Shown here: positions 63,501-64,000 of the stretch, in pieces
Layout: each line of letters begins with the position of its first letter
How positions within the stretch are numbered: the stretch's first letter is position 1
Source: Enterobacteriaceae bacterium 4M9
GTDB taxonomy: Bacteria; Pseudomonadota; Gammaproteobacteria; Enterobacterales; Enterobacteriaceae
Reading direction: 5' to 3'
Assembly: GCA_010092695.1 (NCBI GenBank)
Contig: JAADJJ010000001.1
Location: 1,116,001 to 1,180,000, forward strand
DNA length: 64,000 bases
Notes under the pieces: generated by a model
Seen by the model: the letters and a program-made list of their open reading frames with translations, nothing else
Told to the model about the DNA's origin: nothing
Database searches by the model: none
Program-made: the position numbers and the translations under genes

Positions 63501-64000
63501 AACAGCATTGAGCACCAGCAGAACCTGGTGATCACCGGTACCAGCAACGGGCTGGCGGCGGGCAGTGCGGTGACCGTGACCATCAACGGCGTGCCGCATC
63601 AGGCGACCGTGCTGGCAGACGGCACCTGGCAGGCCTCGGTACAGGCGAGCGAAGTATCCGGCTGGGCGGCAGGCACGCTGGACATCACCGTCAGCGGCCA
63701 GAGCAGCGCCGGTAACCCGGTGGAAATCAGCCACCAGGTGGAAATTGACCTGTCTGATGTCTCCATCAGCATCAACAGCATCACCGATGACAACGTGCTG
63801 AACGCGGCTGAGAAGGGCGAGGCGCTGGAGTTGTCCGGCCAGACCAGCAACGTGGAAGCAGGCCAGACCGTGACCATCACCTTTGCCGGTAAGACCTACA
63901 CGGCAACGGTGGACGCTGACGGCAACTGGAGCCACACGGTGCCGGCGGCTGACCTGGCGAGCCTGAAAGACGGCGATGCCAGTGTGCAGGTGAGCGTCAC
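48585..64000 (+). CDS. Giant BapA/SiiE-like repetitive adhesin (partial, 3' end outside the window)
   Basis: The ATG at 48585, six bases after AAGGAGAT, opens a frame that stays open to the window end: at least 5138 residues. No Sec signal is present. The N-terminal domain (about 1-130; MSKIVDVIIRKTSEKATVRG, KDLLIYMKDGSVIRC) matches the BapA-type prefix domain. A hydrophobic Gly/Ala/Leu stretch at 132-149 may help retain the protein in the envelope. After one different Ig-like domain come about 48 bacterial Ig-like domains of about 100 residues, each with a D-D/N-x-x-N-A-x-E start, LNGKTY and DGxWS motifs and a final AGN. Secretion by type I with a C-terminal signal is expected from the family and the TolC neighbour. 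It would act in surface adhesion or biofilm formation. Confidence 0.92.
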   Translation, partial: MSKIVDVIIRKTSEKATVRGDGSLSLSVSAPSVIQVHASAQDVVKYERIGKDLLIYMKDGSVIRCSNYFQEALNEDEREHSELVFIDGQELTHISFANIGDLNSAVAMELAPVATPIQSIEPFLGTDSPDWMPVLGAILAGGALGALLASNSHSSKTKTEVIDNTKEVESTKPTFIVSDTQGDKQGVLVNKAVTDDTTPTFSGTGQAGATIQIKDASGNTIASTMIGSDGKWSVKLPAQTDGTHKWSVVQIDGSKTVSAGDITLTVNTKEADITVETTAGDDVINAAEQAAGFTLSGTTTNLASGTELSVKLNGKTYSAKVGADGKWSVNVPAADAKALADGNWTVTVTGTDATGNTVTTTQGLGVDTKAPTLVADSLTADNVVNAAEHGGSLKLTGKSDAEAGQTVTVVLNGKTYTGKVGADGTWSVTLDAQGVAALQEGHHDAKVSVSDQAGNVTSITAGFTVDTAAPVVTVDIIAGDNILNAAEQNEVQIISGRAVGAAEDDIVVVKIGNYTVSGLVKADGTWSVGVPPSEFAKLPTGSDVAVTVTVTDKAGNVGHGGSTIQLIGEAPKFTVDTISGDNVLNATEATQPLTLSGTTNLPDGSKAVVTLNGKEYSATIANGKWTAQVPTTDVVNLANTTYIVKISGSDVTGNPGSASGNVLVDTVLPTVVINTFAGDNKVNLSELGQELLLSGRVIGAAAGDTVSITIGNKSFSAKVGSDLSWKVTVAANGLTDLGDGSLTITAAVTNAHGNTGEGQRDISINAQLPGLRINTVSGDDVVNAIEQNQDLTITGGSEHLAVNTPITITINGVNYPSIVGEGGKWQIGVSAAELKNWPEGDVEIKASAKDDHGNPVEIGHSVELDLNEVAITIDKVSGDDIINAAEKGESLLISGMTQGVEAGQTVVVKFAGLVKTAEVQADGSWSLTIQPSEMDSLIEGRADISVSVTNINGNSADGARTIIVDTLAPTLAIDSITDDNIINATEAGQALAITGSSDAEAGQQVQVTVNGKTYTGTVKTDGTWSVDVPAADMSALKDGNLTVKASVSDVAGNSTDSTRVALVDASVPVITINTFAADDIINATEHGQAQILSGTSTGGAAGDLVTITVGDKSWTTVLDASGNWSLGLSANEIKAFAQDNYTFTVSVTDGAGNTGEAKHDFSVNLTAPQIAIDTLATDDVVNALEKGADLEITGTSNQPSGTEITVTLNGVNYVAKTGADGSWSVTVPAANVSVLGEAGYTVTASVTDTMGNSSSAEHTFVVDSALPTVTINLLAGDDIINKAEVDAGQTLTGSVTNAAAGDTVTIVIGGKSYEAEVQADLSWSLPLSAEVLTALGDGKLTLTASVTNGVGNTGTGSREVEIDANIPGIRVDTVAGDDIINSIEHQQNLIITGTSDGLAAGSAVTVTINGVTHPATVLADGTWQASVAAAEVAGWAAGTLDIAVSGQSSAGNPVEIAHQVEIDLSDVSVSINTITDDNVLSAAEKGEALALSGQTSNVEAGQTVTITFAGKTYTATVDAEGNWSHTVPAADLASLKDGDASVQVSVTNVNGNSASASHGYSVDATAPTLTIDTVAGDNILNATEAGQTLAITGTSNAEAGQTVTLTLDGKTYTGTVQADGSWSIDVGAEALQALADGTAAVTATVSDKAGNSSDAATSILVDQTTPVISVDPITADNILNASEHGQALIVSGSVTGAEAGDKIVITLNGKTYNGVVDANGNWSVPVKAADVSALSEQGYTLEATLTDKAGNTGEATHDFTVHLTEPEIAINAIAGDDVVNALEKAADLVISGTSNQPVDTDVTVVLNGKTYTAQTKADGSWSITISATDVAALGEAGYTVTASVTDVTNNSGSTEHTFVVDSALPSVTINLLAGDDIINKAEVDAGQTLTGSVTNAAAGDIVTIVIGGKSYEAEVQSDLSWSLPLSAEVLTALGDGKLTLTASVTNGVGNTGTGSREVEIDANIPGIRVDTVAGDDIINSIEHQQNLIITGTSDGLAAGSAVTVTINGVTHPATVLADGTWQASVAAAEVAGWAAGTLDITVSGKSSAGNPVEISHQVEIDLSDVSVSINTITDDNVLSAAEKGEALELSGQTSNVEAGQTVTITFAGKTYTATVDADGNWSHTVPAADLASLKDGDASVQVSVTNVNGNSASASHGYSVDTTKPTLTIDTVAGDNILNATEAGQTLAITGTSNAEAGQTVTLTLDGKTYTGTVQADGSWSIDVGAEALQALADGTAAVTATVSDKAGNSSDAATSILVDQTKPVISVDPITADNILNASEHGQALIVSGSVTGAEAGDKIVITLNGKTYNGVVDANGNWSVPVKAADVSALSEQGYTLEATLTDKAGNTGEATHDFTVHLTEPEIAINAIAGDDVVNALEKGADLEITGTSNQPSGTEITVTLNGNTYTATTFADGSWRLVVPAADVSALGEAGYTVTASVTDVANNSGSTEHTFVVDSALPTVTINLLAGDDIINKAEVDAGQTLTGSVTNAAAGDTVTIVIGGKSYEAEVQADLSWSLPLSAEVLTALGDGKLTLTASVTNGVGNTGTGSREVEIDANIPGIRVDTVAGDDIINSIEHDQNLIITGTSDGLAAGSAVTVTINGVAHPATVLADGTWQASVTATEVAGWAAGTLDITVSGQSSAGNPVEISHQVEIDLSDVSVSINTITDDNVLSAAEKGEALELSGQTSNVEAGQTVTITFAGKTYTATVDADGNWSHTVPAADLASLKDGDASVQVSVTNVHGNGASASHGYSVDTTKPTLTIDTVAGDNILNATEAGQALAITGTSNAEAGQTVTLTLDGKTYTGTVQADGSWSIDVGAEALQALADGTAAVTATVSDKAGNSSDAATSILVDQTTPVISVDPITADNILNASEHGQALIVSGSVTGAEAGDKIVITLNGKTYNGVVDANGNWSVPVKAADVSALSEQGYTLEATLTDKAGNIGEATHDFTVNLTDPTLTINVIANDDVLNSDEKTQPLTISGTAVGLAENTDVTVTLNGKNYVGKVTAEGTWSVSVPVSDLAGLGEAFYQVSVSATDAAGNTGSAERSLGADSLLPGVIIDPVTDDNIINAAELEAGQTLTGHVTNAAEGDTVTIMIGGKSYQALVQSDLSWSLPLGKDLLSALGNGELTITASVTNSNGNTGTGSRDIEIDANLPGIRVDTVSGDDIINSIEHQQNLVITGTSNGLAAGSAVTVTINGVDHPATVLADGTWQASVTAAEVAGWAAGTLDITVSGQSSAGNPVEISHQVTVDLTDVAITINSITDDNVLNAAEKGEALELSGQTSNVEAGQTVTITFAGKTYTATVDAEGNWSHTVPAADLASLKDGDASVQVSVTNVHGNSASASHGYSVDATKPTLTIDTVAGDDVLNATEAGQALTITGTSNAEAGQTVTLTLDGKTYTGTVQADGSWSVEVASDALQALADGTATMTATVSDKAGNSGDTSRNVLIDTTVPVVTIDTIAGDDIINLAEHTQSQIISGSVTGAAVGDEVSVTIGTYTTKVVVGADGNWSAGIPASVIRALVDGDVDVKVTVTDRAGNSGSAGHTVTVDTGLPSLSFDAISDDNVLNAVEKGEVLTLSGTSANLSAGTVVTVTLNNKAYTATVDADGNWSTTVQPADLAALGEANYTLTATASSDAGNPVSASDTLLVNTALPVVTINLLAGDDIVNQAELAAGQTLSGRVTNAAAGDTVTVVIGGKSYEAQVQADLSWSLPLSTEVLTALGDGKLTVTATVTNGIGNTGTGSRDIEIDASLPGIRVDTVSGDDIINSIEHQQNLVITGTSSGLAAGSAVTVTINGVDHPATVLADGTWQASVQAGEVSGWAAGTLDISVSGQSSAGNPVEISHQVTVDLTDVAITINSITDDNVLNAAEKGEALELSGQTSNVEAGQTVTITFAGKTYTATVDAEGNWSHTVPAADLASLKDGDASVQVSVTNVHGNSASASHGYSVDATKPALTIDTVAGDDVLNATEAGQALTITGTSNAEVGQTVTLTLDGKTYTGTVQADGSWSVEVASDALQALADGTVTMTATVSDKAGNSGDTRHTILVDTTVPVVTIDTIAGDDIINLAEHTQAQIISGSVTGAAVGDEVSVTIGTYTTKVVVGADGNWSAGIPASVIRALVDGDVDVKVTVTDRAGNSGSAGHTVTVDTGLPSLSFDAISDDNVLNAVEKGEVLTLSGTSANLSAGTVVTVTLNNKAYTATVDADGNWSTTVQPADLAALGEANYTLTATASSDAGNPVSASDTLLVNTALPVVTINLLAGDDIVNQAELAAGQTLSGRVTNAAAGDTVTVVIGGKSYEAQVQADLSWSLPLSTEVLTALGDGKLTVTATVTNGIGNTGTGSRDIEIDASLPGIRVDTVSGDDIINSIEHQQNLVITGTSSGLAAGSAVTVTINGVDHPATVLADGTWQASVQAGEVSGWAAGTLDISVSGQSSAGNPVEISHQVTVDLTDVAITINSITDDNVLNAAEKGEALELSGQTSNVEAGQTVTITFAGKTYTATVDAEGNWSHTVPAADLASLKDGDASVQVSVTNVHGNSASASHGYSVDATKPALTIDTVAGDDVLNATEAGQALTITGTSNAEVGQTVTLTLDGKTYTGTVQADGSWSVEVASDALQALADGTVTMTATVSDKAGNSGDTRHTILVDTTVPVVTIDTIAGDDIINLAEHTQAQIISGSVTGAAVGDEVSVTIGTYTTKVVVGADGNWSAGIPASVIRALVDGDVDVKVTVTDRAGNSGSAGHTVTVDTGLPSLSFDAISDDNVLNAVEKGEVLTLSGTSANLSAGTVVTVTLNNKAYTATVDADGNWSTTVQPADLAALGEANYTLTATASSDAGNPVSASDTLLVNTALPVVTINLLAGDDIVNQAELAAGQTLSGRVTNAAAGDTVTVVIGGKSYEAQVQADLSWSLPLSTEVLTALGDGKLTVTATVTNGIGNTGTGSRDIEIDASLPGIRVDTVSGDDIINSIEHQQNLVITGTSNGLAAGSAVTVTINGVPHQATVLADGTWQASVQASEVSGWAAGTLDITVSGQSSAGNPVEISHQVEIDLSDVSISINSITDDNVLNAAEKGEALELSGQTSNVEAGQTVTITFAGKTYTATVDADGNWSHTVPAADLASLKDGDASVQVSV
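49392..52979 (+). repeat. Adhesin superrepeats 1 and 2 (divergent, 1794 bp each)
   Basis: Each unit of 598 codons has six Ig-like domains in a fixed order A-F. Unit 1 is 49392-51185 and unit 2 is 51186-52979. Domain types can be recognised from openings such as TVVINTF/TVTINLL (E) and PGLRINTV/PGIRVDTV (F), but the two units differ strongly in sequence from each other and from later units, so they are the oldest copies. Confidence 0.88.
52980..58364 (+). repeat. Adhesin superrepeats 3 to 5 (closely similar; unit 5 chimeric)
   Basis: Units start at 52980, 54774 and 56568. Units 3 and 4 are 1794 bp and unit 5 is 1797 bp. Domains A to C are almost the same in all three. In unit 5 the D domain (TLTINVIANDDVLNSDEKTQ) and the E domain (opening PGVIIDPVTDDN) are of another type, and D is one codon longer, which accounts for the period change. 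Confidence 0.9.
58365..64000 (+). repeat. Adhesin superrepeats 6 to 8 and start of 9 (near-identical 1797-bp units)
   Basis: Units start at 58365, 60162, 61959 and 63756 with an exact 1797-bp period. Units 7 and 8 differ at only scattered positions over long stretches, for example around the boundaries compared directly at 60181, 61978 and 63775. C and D domains are of the VVTIDTIAGDD and LSFDAISDDN types, unlike units 3 and 4. This is the signature of recent tandem duplication or gene conversion, and it is a region where short-read assembly can collapse. Confidence 0.92.

Noticed and set aside
51858..63935. Very long minus-strand open frames (up to 592 codons) with His/Arg/Gly-rich translations, repeating every 1794-1797 bp
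   Set aside because: They lie fully antisense to the adhesin repeats, copy their periodicity, match no protein family and mostly lack ribosome-binding sites. They are produced by the biased codon use of the repeats.

Overview
The window is chromosomal DNA of an Enterobacteriaceae member (gamma-proteobacteria). The evidence is the conserved run speC, mltC, yggX, mutY, trmB, yggL, yggN, hemW, rdgB, yggU, yggT, yggS, yggR, ruvX, yqgE, gshB, rsmE, endA, sprT, whose proteins look closely like the E. coli ones in sequence and length, together with a tRNA-Phe (pheV position). The genus cannot be fixed from this sequence alone. Compared with the E. coli order known to me, nupG (between speC and mltC) and ansB-yggM (between yggN and hemW) are absent, and an acetyltransferase gene lies between yggR and ruvX.

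Region 1 (1-28110, all minus strand) is a complete type VI secretion system (T6SS) with all 13 core components. In the direction of transcription it reads vgrG/tssI, a DUF2169-pentapeptide protein, a pentapeptide-repeat protein, a DUF3540 protein, a DUF4150 PAAR-like protein, tssJ, tssK, tssL (with an OmpA-type peptidoglycan-binding domain), tssM, tagF, tssA, tssB, tssC, hcp, then tagH/fha, pppA, tagJ, tssE, tssF, tssG, tssH/clpV and the start of a Ser/Thr kinase (ppkA type) cut by the window edge. Kinase, PP2C phosphatase, FHA protein and TagF together indicate post-translational control by threonine phosphorylation. A perfect 14-bp hairpin after hcp divides the cluster into two likely transcription segments. 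No toxin/immunity pair is recognisable.

Region 2 (28111-29969) separates the T6SS from the core genome. It holds about 0.9 kb of AT-rich non-coding DNA, about 370 bp of higher-GC unassigned DNA, and tRNA-Phe with a clear sigma-70 promoter and terminator. tRNA-Phe loci are common integration points, so the T6SS block is probably an island beside pheV.

Region 3 (29970-46542) is core genome: polyamine synthesis (speC), peptidoglycan turnover (mltC), oxidative damage defence (mutY, yggX, gshB, rdgB), tRNA and rRNA modification (trmB, rsmE), heme-related radical SAM protein (hemW), PLP homeostasis (yggS), a PilT-like ATPase and others. A hexamer/heptamer microsatellite lies between yggN and hemW.

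Region 4 (46543-64000, plus strand) is accessory. After about 0.6 kb of AT-rich DNA comes a TolC-family outer-membrane protein of type I secretion, then the 5' part of a giant BapA/SiiE-like adhesin that is open to the window end (at least 5138 codons). Its repeats form a six-domain higher-order unit with a period of 1794 bp (units 1-4) then 1797 bp (units 5-8). The units become progressively more alike toward the window end, and a ninth unit has begun. The long minus-strand ORFs over this array are antisense shadows.
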